From Pleurostoma richardsiae (taxonomy: Eukaryota; Ascomycota; Sordariomycetes; Calosphaeriales; Pleurostomataceae): a stretch of DNA of 64,000 bases. Under the pieces are notes generated by a model. The model worked only from the letters and a program-made list of their open reading frames with translations, did not search any database and was not told the DNA's origin. The position numbers and the translations under genes were made by a program. Shown here piece by piece: positions 44,841-55,907 of this stretch; positions within the stretch are counted from its first letter, which is position 1; the number at the start of each line of letters is the position of its first letter. The DNA lies in NCBI GenBank assembly GCA_030052745.1, contig JANBVO010000057.1, positions 62,001-126,000 of the forward strand. Reading direction: 5' to 3'.

Positions 44841-45709
44841 TGGTAAATCGAATTCAATCTAGGCTTTCCTGCCATCCCTCTTGTACACTGATTTCCCGCG
44901 TGGCATGCAGTGAGCGGGGTATTAAGCGTCTCTGTAGCGAAGACCGAATGTATGCAATAGTTGGTGAATGTGGGGTCCTAGGTAGAGACGCCTACAGAAC
45001 AGGCACCTAGCCGAACTCCCACTGTGGGGACTGTCGACCCACCACATACCGCCTCTCCGAATCGCCTTCCAACAGAAGACTTACGGCACGGTGCGTGCGG
45101 GGATCAAAGCCAGCTGCTAATGTGAAGTGTCCAAGTAGTACACATAAGCGGGCCATGTGGGACGAAAGCATACGTTGTTTGCCCCGCACAGGGGGTGCGT
45201 TTTCGGGTGTCCTCCCTCCGGTTTTGTGTAGAAATGAGTGTATACAGTGGTGCACATACAAACAAGCCTTGAGTTGGGGTTTTGTGCCCGAACAATCTTC
45301 ACTCGGGAAGTGGATAAGCAAAACAACCTGCTTGAGCTTGACTCGATTTGGAGGCAAAGTTGTGTTTGGTACCTGTGTAGCCGAAGACTGAGGAACCTTT
45401 GTTGGAGCTGGGGAACCGCAGTAGAAGCTGAACACCCCACACGATTGCTCAATCAGCTTGAATCCTCCACATTGAAACGTGAGACATGAGACCTGCCACA
45501 TTAATCAAAAGACCGCTGCTCTAGACTCGGATACTAGCATGACGCTCATAAATTTGGGAACTATGTAAACATGGTAACCTCGCCCGCTCCGACGTTCCCA
45601 CTATCCGCGCTGAACCACCCAAATATATTTGACGTCTGGCGCCCCTCAATGAGCAATGCTCGACCGGCGAGCTGGAGATTGACAAGACCATATCCATCTT
45701 GACAAGAAC
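44841..45709. promoter_or_regulatory. Divergent region, carboxylesterase / FMO2
   Basis: 869 bases. A 164-codon minus-strand frame (45007-45501) has no recognisable domain and overlaps the expected promoters, so it is not called. Confidence 0.45.
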
Positions 45710-47226
45710 ATGAAGGTATCGCTACACAATATGCCTACGTTCCATTTCCCGTTCGCCTCAGTACGCTGATTTTTCTAGGTCATCATCGTTGGCGCCGGAC
45801 CCTGTGGCCTGCTGCTCGCCACGCTGTTAGCCAAGCAAGGGATTCAAGTCCAGCTGCTGGAAGGAGCGGACAAACTCGACAACCAGCCTCGGGCTTGCCA
45901 CTATGCTGCACCAGCCAAGTACGAACTTGCGAGAGCCGGCGTCCTTGACCAGATTGCCGCGGAGGGATTCCATCCGGGAAGCGTATGCTGGAGGAAAAAA
46001 GATGGCACGAGGATCATAGGACTGAGCAACCGAGATGAACCCGAGTCGAGTGTGTACAGAATGGTCTGCCTTGAGCTAGGACGTGTGATCCAGATCTTGC
46101 ACGATGCTGCCGTGAAGCAGGAGACGTGTGAGATCCTGATGAACCATAAAGTCACGAGTATCGGGGAATCGGAATCTCTGGCCTGGGTTGATGCGACACT
46201 ACCAACTGGCGAAATCAAAAGATTCGAAGCTGACTATGTAGTTGGGTGCGACGGAGCCAACAGCCAGGTCCGCCGTTGCCTTTTCGGAGATTTGGAATTC
46301 CCCGGTTGGACATGGGATCAACAGATTATTGCCAGTAACGTACGAGCTCTCATGTAATCATGTTACCGTGAGCCTCCGGGTCTCGGGTTTGTTAACGAGA
46401 ATCCCAGATCTATTACCCCTTCGAGAATTTTGATTACGAGGATTCCAACTTCATCGTTCATCCAGAGGACTGGTACATGGCGGCCAAGATTTCAAAAGGC
46501 GGTCTATGGCGTGTCACATACGGTGATGTTCCCGGCCTGACAAAGGAGCAGTATACTGAGCGCCTCCCTATGAGGTTCAAACGGATCCTTCCTGGGCAGC
46601 CCGACCCTTCGGACTTCAAACTGGCGAACATTGGGCCTTATAGAATGCACCAAAGACTGGCCAAGAGCCTGCGGGTCGGCAGGTTTCTCCTTGCCGGTGA
46701 CGCCGCGCACCTAGTCAATCCGTTGTAGGTGTCACTACGCTTGCTCGCACTAAAGTTCAGGTGAATGTGTGGTTGAACTGACTGGGGTTAGTGGCGGTCT
46801 TGGGTTGACGGGAGGTATAGCAGACGTTGGAGGCCTCTATGACTCCCTCTTGGGCATTCATAAAGGAGTAGCCGACGACAGCATTCTCGACAGATATTCG
46901 GAGGTGAGAAGTGAGAAGTATCGAACCATCGCTGATCCGCTGTCGACTGCAAATTTCAAACGTCTATGGGAAAAAGACCCAGACACTACCGCCGCAACCG
47001 ATGAGTTCTTTAAAATCCTGGAGAGAGCGGCGGCTGACAAGGAATTTTCAAAAGAGCTGCAAAAGGTACGAAGACCTAAACACGATCGTTACAATGCCAT
47101 GATTCGTCGCCTCACATATAATAGGGTATGATGAACTTGAGGCACGACTTCACTGAGTTCTGGCACCAGGAGGGAGAAACTTCCAACGGCAGCGCTGCGT
47201 CAGTCGGGCCCTCAAAAGAGACTTGA
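45710..47226 (+). CDS. FAD-dependent monooxygenase (FMO2)
   Basis: A class A flavin monooxygenase (FAD_binding_3 type). The first coding exon is only ATG-AAG (45710-45715). A 63-base intron leads to VIIVGAGPCGLLLATLL from 45779. Other motifs: NQPRACHYAAP, DG motif VVGCDGANSQVR, and the ribityl motif FLLAGDAAHLVNPL, interrupted by an intron, then GGLGLTGGI. Introns lie at about 46341-46409 and 46725-46788. A last intron with acceptor AATAG joins in phase to a 28-codon tail with HDFTEFWHQEG ending at 47226. It resembles p-hydroxybenzoate-hydroxylase-like enzymes acting on aromatic acids or similar rings. It is distinct from FMO1, lacking the C-terminal thioredoxin-like domain. Confidence 0.82.
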
Positions 47227-47538
47227 ATATGCTGGAGGGTCTCATGAATTCTTCGAGCATCTTCTCCGGCTGAACCTATACCTGCTGTCTTTTCTTGGAA
47301 TTGAGAGACACCGAACTCTGGATCACAACTCCTGCATGCACTCGGTTGATTTAAAGCCGTGGCATGATAAAGAATTGGAGGATATTCAGTTCCGGGTATG
47401 AAATACCACTAAAGAAAGTACTGTGACTCCGAGAACTTGAACTTTATCCCTCCCTAGGATCGTAAACGTTGCGAGTAGACGATACGATGCCACCACCACT
47501 CTCCAAACCCTTAGAGCAGCCGCAGGGAAGAAGCATGA
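47227..47538. other. Convergent spacer FMO2 / TF2
   Basis: 312 bases, nothing recognised. Confidence 0.55.
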
Positions 47539-50500
47539 TCACGTCGACTTTTCTGTTGCGTCCTCCAAGTTACTCGAGTCCATGTCGGACAGACTATCAC
47601 ACATTACGTGTAAGATCCCGGAGAAGATCCGTGACTTCCATCGTCCTAGACTTAGCATCAGGGACGCAAAGTGGAGCCAGCACTTGCGCGCTTGGCTATG
47701 ACCACTTGCCACGATGAATTCACCGAGAGATATTCTGCCTCCGTTCAGGACAAATGCTGCAGCAGGCATCAAGATAGCGCCAGACTGCGGGACTCTTGCT
47801 GGTCCGTCCCAGACACCAATGCGTTCCAATGCCACCCAATCGACCTCTTCGTAAAGGTCAAACATGTCGCCTGTGTCGGACTCGGGCATGGCATAAACGT
47901 AGAGCCCGAGCACCAACGCCGCCTGGAACAGCGCTATCATACTATGAAGTCTGATGGCGTCTGAGTACTTTCGATTCAGGATCAGCTTGAAGATCTGGGC
48001 AGCATGAAGGCAACACCTCCTCGCAGATGGCGTAAGGACCCAGGTGGAGATTTCCTTCAGGGAAGAGACGGCCGCTGCTGGACCATAGCGCCCGGCGGCG
48101 GTTTCAAATAACGGCAGATAGGCGCCCAACATCATGCAGGACGCATGCCACGAGATGGCGCAGTTTATGTCGAGTTCCTTTCTCCTCTCGTCGGCGGCGG
48201 GGGCTAGGTTGATAGTTAACTGGGCGAGCTGGTTGCTTCGAACATCTTCGCTAAATGCTTTCCACGGGAGAAGCTTAACGTGTGCTCCGCTGCTTTGCGG
48301 TAAGCGATCCAGGAGAGTGCTCGCCTCGATAAGCCGAAGCTGAAGCAACATAAGCAAGCTGGGCAAGATGTCGGGGCTGTGTCCGATAGGCGTCTGATCC
48401 AAGTAGGAAGCCGATACAACGGAGTAATCCATTTGGCTGAAGTCTGGTCGCATGCGGGTCCATTTCGCAACAGTTTGTGCTTGGAATAGACACTCGTTGC
48501 AAAGTGGGATAATCTCAACGGTATCTGATCGTAGTGAAGGATTTAACGCTAGATATGTAGCATACCAGCAGTCTAATTGTATTAAGTGGAATGTGAGCCT
48601 AGAGGGACAATCAGTACTCTCTTATCGTGTAACCTTTTGACGCTCAACCCACCGCTTGACAGACTCAACGCTCCCCCATACCCGCCAGCGTCTCTCCTCA
48701 TTTTGGATGGAAACTAGGCTGGCAAGCGACAGTGGATATTCGTCGGCAGAAAAAAAGCCGTCGCATTGTGCTTTCTACGTTTCAAGGGTTAGCATCAAAT
48801 CTGGATCGAAGCCCTTGGGCAAGGGGTTACGTACAGACATGAGGTTAACATAGAGGGATTCGATTTGGTCAACACGGCCATTGTGCTAAACATTCAGTTA
48901 GCATAGTTAATTAATGATAGCTATGCTCTCGTCCGTAACAGCGAACGGGCTGGACGAGACGCACACCGAGCAGAGACGCTAAAATTAAGACAAGCAAGGC
49001 GTCCATCATCGCCGTCAACCTCAAGGTTACCGAAACCTTGCCAGAGCCGGATGCGTGCAACTCATCTGATATAGCTTTTACGAGACCCTGCATAAGGACA
49101 CTTTAGCACCCTTTTCAATGCCCGTGTGACAATGCAAAGTCTCAAAGACTTACAGGGAAAGCCCTACACACTAACTTGCTCAGATCTCCTCTTCCCATGA
49201 CAACAAAGCCTATTGCACACATCACCAAAAGAAGGGATGTGGGTGCCTGCCTTGCGGAAAAGGTTGGGAAGTGGCATATCGGCATCGTGCTGTGGTGGTG
49301 GTAGACATATTGCTCGAAGGCTATGTCAAACATATCTGTCGTGGGTACTGCCGGGACACTCATGTCGTCATTTAATAAGGCGCAAAATGCGGCCCGAACC
49401 CTTTGTTGTGTTTCCTCATCCATTGCCCAGGTCGCCGCTATCCTTACGGGACCCTTTGTCGAGTTTGAAGTCTCTTGGCTAGCAAAGAGGCCGTTGCCGA
49501 CCAAGAGGTCATGCCATAAGGTTGACATTAGTTTCGTCCTCCGATCGATGCCCCGGACCCAGAACCTTTGAACAGAGGATACGCGTCCTTCTGGTACCGA
49601 GGTCATGCTAGTACTAGCGGACGTACGTCTGTTTCTCGGCTCAGCTTCGGGCTGGGTGGATTGGATCGGGAGCTGTGTCGAGGGCAACTCGGACAGCATG
49701 GTCTCAGCATGCTGAGCCGACGGGTCACGGTTAGGGGACAACCACCAAGACTGGTCTAGCTCATACTGGCTTGCCTCGGAAGTTCCATCCTGACTCCGCT
49801 GCGTGAAGAAGTTATGGGCGTCAAAGCTCAGAGACGGTATAGGTTCCAACACATCCAGAGCAGACACCGGCATGCCGCCCTGCTGGACTGCAACATGACT
49901 GCTCGGTGGAGGAGACAAGATGGATAAGAGGACGTCAGCATCAGGAAACCGCATTGTGTTGATACCTGGCAGATCACTTTCCGTGTTTGCTCCTGGGGCA
50001 AGCGTAGGATCAAAGCCGACGTGGAGGTCATGTTGTACTGCCCACTGAGAACCGCCTAGTGATCCGGACCGTCGAGGTAGTTCTAGTGACCTTTCTGGTA
50101 GGTGTTCGGGCACTAGGGCAGCTGGCGCCGCTACTAAAATGCTTGTATCGGAAGATGGTGAAGTAGCAGACGGCGAGCCTTGCGAGCTATCACGACCAGC
50201 CGAGTGCAGCAGATCTATGACGTTCCCGCCGTTATTAGGAACGGTCGTTGTCACGCAGTGGATCGTGTTCGACTGCGTAGTCGCAGCATTCTGGGCATCC
50301 TGCTCGTGTTTCTTGCAGTGACGAAATAAGACATCACTAGAGGGCAGTCAGTGGACGAAATGATCCTCGGCGGTCAAGGAAGCGTACCTGCGAGCAAAGG
50401 ACTTGTGACAAACGGGGCATTTATATGGCCGTTCTCTTGTATCTGTATCCCAGATCAGCAATCAGCAGTTCGGCAGAGCCGCTGATAGAGACGTACGGGA

Positions 50501-50572
50501 GCGCTCATGACGCCTTAGGTGTTCGGTCTTGGAAAACTGTCGATTGCAAATTGTGCATTGTTTGGCAGCCAT
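47539..50572 (-). CDS. C2H2 zinc-finger transcription factor (TF2) with fungal_trans domain
   Basis: ATG at 50572. Two C2H2 fingers are built across in-phase introns: CTICNRQFSKTEHLRRHERSH and CPVCHKSFARSDVLFRHCKKH. Then comes a Ser/Pro-rich linker of about 230 residues (ORF 50254-49142) and the start of a fungal_trans-like region (FDIAFEQYVYHHHSTMPICHFPTF). After several introns (49142-48800 region, and about 48636-48577) the domain continues with CWYATYLALNPSLRSDTVEI and a long helical C-terminus ending at 47539. Exact exon borders between 49140 and 48620 are uncertain. This architecture is known in fungal activators of catabolic and secondary-metabolism clusters. It is the second regulator in the window and may control the right half. 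Confidence 0.8.
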
Positions 50573-51658
50573 CGAAAGACACTCCACAATGGTAGACGAG
50601 CGGGTGGTGAGGCGTGTGGAGGTGTAGGCGATGGCCTGCGATGGAGTGGGACATAGCAACGAGGTTTGTGCAGATAGCTGGCAGCAGGTGGAAAGGCAGC
50701 ATGGCCTCGGGAACCAGAATTGGCCCACGCCGGACCGGCAAGACTCCAATCCGGCAGATGTTCCCCATGGGGTGCGGGGTTTAGCGTATAACTACGAAGT
50801 ACGGCACAGTCGGTATCTATTCTCGCATCACTGATTGGTGTCTTCTACTCGGCGTAGAGGACATTCATGATGCCAGGGACGGAATCGCGATCAAAGGAGA
50901 CCGGGGACGCGACCTCAAGAAGCCATCGTGGGCGTATCCTACACCAGATTGGACTTCTGAAGCTGCACATGTCGCCATCGCGCCTCGCCCAACAACACCA
51001 CACCGTGAGAGGTTCGTACCTGCGAGTCCACGCACCCTTTCCATTCGCTGTCTGGATTCGATCAGTGTGGGGGACGTATTCCGTAAACACTTTCCCCGAC
51101 CCCACCTGTACCATTCTTGCTTATTTTCCAGTTGGGGGGAAGGGGAGAGGGGTAAGTGCGGTGCAGGGAGGTGGTCCGGCAGAAGACCTATCCATCCTGT
51201 CTGTCATATGTCCTCAATCTACGCATGTTGCTTCGCTTTGTCTGAGTTCAGCCGAGGCCGCGAATGACAGTGGCGACTTGCGGAGTCAATGACAGCGATT
51301 TGACTTCCCTCGACGGAAAGACTATATGAATCATCGGGCGCAGCCACAGGTATCAGACATGCTGGAGTCGAAATCGCGCTCGGTGAGCTTCTTTGCCTTC
51401 GATTCAGACTGCCTGCCAACCTACCGATGTTCCTTTCTCTTGGATGACTCATATATAAGGGAGCCTATGCTGCTGTGGGTGACTCGGACTCGGACGCTGC
51501 GGCTCTGATCAAGCCGTTCAGCGAACGCGCCTTCTTGAGAATGTGGTGTCTCCAAACGAGGTGGCGTTTGGGGTCTCCAAGACACTGAAAACAAGTTCAT
51601 TATAGTCCACAGCGTCATTTCCAACGCCAGCGTCAACAGTGCCGCAGAGCCTAGCGTG
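50573..51658. other. Upstream region of TF2
   Basis: About 1.1 kb. Several frames of 60-141 codons on both strands lack any recognisable domain. No repeat seen. Confidence 0.45.
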
Positions 51659-52049
51659 CTAGGCCTGATGCTCGTCCTTCCATTTGAGACTATCAAGCAA
51701 AATGTCACTCATGGTAGCGCCATGGTTGACGAGTATGCAGTCTAGAAAATGCTTATTAGCCACAAGCAACACAGGCTGCCACGTTAACACTTCTGTCACT
51801 CCAATGGTCCCCCTTGACTTGAACAAGCTGCAATGCCCTCCGAGCGTTCAGTTCCCTTGGGTTACTTACCCCACTAAGTCCAGAAACTGTTATGCCCATT
51901 ATGGCGTAACAAATCAATACGAGGGCCGAAGGCATGAGCCGGGCGAGAACTCCACCGATCTCTAACCCAGCAAACTGATCGAATACCCCTACAGGCTCCG
52001 GCGCAGTCACTTCCACAAACAAGGGGGTGGCATTTTCCTGAATAGGCAT
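51659..52049 (-). CDS. Possible small spliced protein, 98 residues
   Basis: The ATG at 52049 opens a 60-codon exon (to 51870, donor GTAAGT) that joins in phase over a 94-base intron (acceptor GGCAG) to a 38-codon exon ending in TAG at 51659-51661. One hydrophobic segment (SALVLICYAIMGITV) is present and the C-terminus is KWKDEHQA. No family is recognised. Support is the clean splice and natural composition only; it could be chance. It lies divergently from the VAO-like gene. Confidence 0.3.
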
Positions 52050-52219
52050 CTCCACAATTGCTCGCAGATCCTCCACCTGCTATGTCCACACGGCGCGGAC
52101 CGTGTTAACTACGCTCGAACTCCACGTTATAGCATAGTATAAGCTGCTCCCGCGATGTTTGTAACCGAGCACGTGGATCTCTAATTTATGTTGCTGCGAT
52201 CCAGGCCTTACAAAGCAAG

Positions 52220-54261
52220 ATGACGTCCAGTCTGCCTACAAACACCTATCCTTACGCCGATTACGAGGCGGCTCACCAAGTCACGTTTGCGCCGCCTACG
52301 AAGCGACCGATCAAGCCTGTGCTCCCTCCAGGTGTGCAGACGGTCGACTTTGAGCGAGCATTGGAAGAACTCATCTCAATTTTGGGCAAGGAAGCAGTCT
52401 TTGTAAAGGAAGCCCTGGCTTACTATATCGACCCATACGAGCTTTGGGAAGACGATGAGACAAAACGGAAGGTTCCAAGTGCAGCCGTCTGGTAGGTACT
52501 ACCGTGCTCAGGTCTACGAGATGCTCCTCGACTAGTTCGGCTGATCTCTTCAATGTAGTCCCTCGTCGCTAGGGGACCTGCGCCAAGTTCTTCATATTGC
52601 CAACAAATACGGGATTCCGGTTTGGACGTTCTCCAGAGGCAAGAACCTTGGGTAAGTTGTCCTCATCGTTGTCATTAACGGGAGTTCAGCTGAGCAACTG
52701 AACTTGCATGACAGGTACGGTGGTCCTGCTCCTCGCGTGAGCGGGTCAGTTGCGCTGGATCTGCATCGCATGAACAGGATCCTCGAAGTGAACGATGAGT
52801 TCTCGTACGCCGTTGTTGAACCCGGAGTTTCCTTTGCCGAGCTTTACAATTATTGCGTCGAGCACAAGAAAAGAGTCTGGCCAAGCACGGCATCAATCGG
52901 ATGGGGGAGCGTTCTGGGAAACGTACATGATCCAACTCTTGCAAGCCCACGGTGAACAATGCTGAAAGTTTTGTGGCAGACACTGGACCGCGGAACTGGG
53001 TTTGCAGCACACTCAAACCATCACCAGTGCATGGCAGGCATAGAGGTCATGCTAGCCGACGGAGATGTAATCCGCACAGGACAGTTCGGTATCTCAAATT
53101 CTCCATCGGCTTTCGTCTCCAAGTTCACATTCGGACCTTCCGTTGAGGGTCTATTTTTGCAAAGTAACCTAGGTGTGGTGACAAAACTCAGCATCTGGAT
53201 GACGCCACAGCCATCTGCATTCATGTCTTGCTCCTTCAACATGCCCGAGTTCGAAGACCTGGAGGTCATGGTCGATACGTTCAACGAAATGCGCCAGAAT
53301 GGCGTCATCCCAAATAATGTCTGGGTTGGAAGTATAGTTGAAGGGCTCTGCCTCCGTGGCCGGCGGCAGGATTTCTGGTCTGGGCCTGGGCCCATGCCCG
53401 ACTGGCGCATCAGGGAACTGCAAAAGGAACATAATATGGGCTTTTGGACAGCGCAATGGGGTCTCTATGGACCCAAAAGAATTATTCAGGCTCACTTCGA
53501 TGAGATCAGGGAACGGCTTGGCGATGTGGCCCCGACTGGTCAGTTGAGCGGAAAGCTCTTCGTTGGCGAGAATGGGAGCCTCTTGGACGCCAAATCGGTG
53601 CCGACAGAGTATGGAAATGTGCTGGCAGGGGTCCCCTCTCTGCTGAGCCTCCCTCTGATGAGCTGGCCGCTTACGAACGGCAAAGGAAAACCTGCACATG
53701 GTGATTACGCTCCTGTCATACCGTCTTCCGGGAAAAGACTTGTGGAATGGATGCGAGTAGCCAAGCCGATATACGAAGCAGCCGGTCTGGAGCTTATGTC
53801 AGACTTCTTCATACATGAACGGCACGTTATCCTCACGAGCATGTATACCTACGACCAGGAAGATCCCGTGCAACGAGAGCGAGTCAACGAACTCTACCTT
53901 GCGCTTCATGCCGAAGCCAAGAAGCGTGGATACGGAATGTATCGTGCACACGTCAATCATATGGGTAAGAGACACAGGCCAATACATTCTGTTAAAAATG
54001 AAGAAGGCTCCTCGCTCATATCATTCTGTCAGATTTGATTGCTAGCGTCAACGATTTCAACAATCATGCTTATGGCCGCTTCGTCGAGAAAATCAAGGTA
54101 GTCATATACAAAGACTATTTCCTATGAGCAGAAGCTGACATGGTTCATTTAGGATGCGCTTGATCCCAATGGAATTTTGTCGCCCGGAAAGCAGGGCATC
54201 TGGCCGCAGAGGTACCGGCACCTCCGGGACATCGAGGACAGCCCTCTTGGGCCCAAGATTT
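52220..54261 (+). CDS. Vanillyl-alcohol-oxidase-like flavoprotein
   Basis: A member of the VAO / 4-cresol dehydrogenase family, which oxidises 4-alkylphenols through a quinone methide. Exon 1 52220 to about 52493; the FAD domain includes TFSRGKNLGYGGPAPRVSGS and VVEPGVSFAELYNY. An intron (about 52921-52979) separates GSVLGN from TLDRGTG. The substrate domain contains HERHVIL, whose His corresponds to the covalent-FAD His422 of Penicillium simplicissimum VAO, and MYRAH, matching Tyr503-Arg504. The terminal DPNGILSPGKQGIWP is typical. Where VAO has Asp170 (DLGGGSVLGN) this protein has Ser in SIGWGSVLGN. TAG at 54259. Likely substrate is a para-substituted phenol, possibly produced by upstream genes. 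Confidence 0.87.
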
Positions 54262-55112
54262 AGGCCCTCGGTGTCACAGTAGTATTGATTCCGTAACTCC
54301 CTGGAATAAGATCCGACAGATGTCACTACTTCATGAATTACATAGCTCCAGGATGCTCGAGTAGTCTCACACTCTCTCAGGGTTACGGCACTATGTCTCC
54401 AAGTGATTGCGGCCGAGTCAGTTCTATATAGAATATCAACCTCGAAGGATCGCGGGTTGACAAACTCTTCGGAGAATGATTATTACAAGTATGGTTAGAC
54501 ACTACGGTTGAAGCCGGATCAGTAATCTGTTCAAGGAGACTTCGCTTGATGTACCGTAGGTCGAACGTAAACAGACTTCCGTGAACATTGGTACCGTTCG
54601 TACTCCCCAAAAGGACTCTGTTTAGTCCATTGTCGATCTGCGACAGCTGGTATGTGGGGTCCCCCACATGGATTGGTGTGGGGAGTAATACCTTGGTGGC
54701 AGTTAGAATGTCGGTCCCCAGCTCTCCCCACATTGTCTTGTGGGGGTGAAAATGTAGATGGGAGGACTCACTGTCAAGTCGGAGAGCACAGGGTGCGCTT
54801 CTGCAGGCTACTAGATTGGCGCCTACTGGGGAACCAGCTACCAAGTAGGCTGTAATCATATTGTCTGTGCCGGATTGCTGGGGAGCCATACTCGCCCTTT
54901 ACTACGCCTAGCCTCGGCATTGCCCTCTCCTTGGTGTCACATTGACCGTATCGTCAGTTATCGAAATCTCATCGCCCGACAATACTCAGTTCGGCAGGAG
55001 CTCACATGTGCTGTTTCACGGCCCTACACAGTCTACACTTAGGGACAGGATGCTAATGCAAGTAGAGGACAACAGAAAAAATATAGAAGAAATTCCAGTC
55101 TCCGTTGCAGTC
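54262..55112. promoter_or_regulatory. CMD upstream region with CreA-like sites
   Basis: 851 bases before the chosen CMD start. It contains the site group at 54654-54745. A 168-codon minus-strand frame (54383-54889) has no recognisable domain and is not called. Confidence 0.45.
54654..54745. promoter_or_regulatory. Five CreA-consensus GTGGGG sites
   Basis: GTGGGG at 54654, 54678 and 54740, and CCCCAC at 54662 and 54726. The first two form an inverted repeat, TGTGGGG-TC-CCCCACA (54653-54668). Two close inverted sites are the arrangement through which CreA usually acts. Confidence 0.5.
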
Positions 55113-55538
55113 ATGTCAGAATCGAAAGAAGACGTCGACAAAGCACACAAGGTCCTATTCGACAATGGTCTCAAGGTCCGCTATGAGGTCGCAGGCAAGG
55201 CCTACGTCGACAGATCACTAGCGAACGGATCTAGCGACTTCGCTCGCCCAATGCAGGAGCTGGTCACAGAGGCCTGTTGGGGATTTGTATGGTCGCGTTC
55301 GGGACTGGAGCGCAAAACGCGGAGCCTTCTAAACGTTGCAATGCTCTGCGCCATGCATCGTTCAGCGGAACTGGCCGTACATGTCAGAGGTGCGGTAAAC
55401 AATGGGGCCACTGAGGTTGAGATTCGTGAGACTCTACTGCAGGCCAGCATATACGCCGGCATGCCAGCCGGATTGGAGGGCTTTCGGGTGGCCGAGAAGG
55501 TTCTAACTGAGATGAGGGCCGAAGGGACTCCAATTTAA
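55113..55538 (+). CDS. Carboxymuconolactone decarboxylase-like protein (CMD)
   Basis: The frame is open from an ATG at 54942, but family members start close to the sequence beginning MSESKEDVDKAHKVLF, so I chose the ATG at 55113 (141 residues). Conserved blocks: GSSDFARPMQELVTEACWG, ERKTRSLLNVAMLCAMHRS, ELAVHVRGA with the conserved His, and ASIYAGMPAGLEGF. No CxxC, so it is not an AhpD-type peroxidase. In the beta-ketoadipate pathway CMD decarboxylates gamma-carboxymuconolactone; fungal cluster members also act as decarboxylases or isomerases. It follows the VAO-like gene on the same strand. Confidence 0.85.
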   Translation: MSESKEDVDKAHKVLFDNGLKVRYEVAGKAYVDRSLANGSSDFARPMQELVTEACWGFVWSRSGLERKTRSLLNVAMLCAMHRSAELAVHVRGAVNNGATEVEIRETLLQASIYAGMPAGLEGFRVAEKVLTEMRAEGTPI

Positions 55539-55907
55539 GAGAACATGAGTAGGAGACCTAGGATACACTCTACCGTACAGTGACATATCTCAGCATGACA
55601 CCAGACCTTACAGCCTATGAAAGAGCTTTAAGTTGCACTACATCTCTTCTCATTTCAGACGTTGAGCGTAGACAACCCTGATATCCTCTTCATCGGCACA
55701 TACTTCTTTGATAGAGTGGGTTATCATGTATCTAGAAGGAACAGGCATAGTTATGTTCAGTTGGAAATGGACTAATCAAGCTGTCTAACGGCCCTTGCAA
55801 TAATGGAAGAAAGTAAGGTACGCAGCCCAGTTATTCAGATTTTCGGCTCACCAACGCTATACACGGTACCTACATCACGTAGCCCCCCTCCTCCTCGTGG
55901 TAACCTG
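55539..55907. other. Convergent spacer CMD / CYP3
   Basis: 369 bases, nothing recognised. Confidence 0.55.

Noticed and set aside
45007-45501. 164-codon Cys-rich minus-strand frame
   Set aside because: No family resemblance, and it sits in the divergent promoter of the esterase and FMO2.
54383-54889. 168-codon minus-strand frame upstream of CMD
   Set aside because: No recognisable domain; it overlaps the dense CreA-type sites and the expected CMD promoter.
54942-55112. 57-codon N-terminal extension of CMD
   Set aside because: Family members start near MSES; the extension is not conserved-looking and 55113 is a good ATG.
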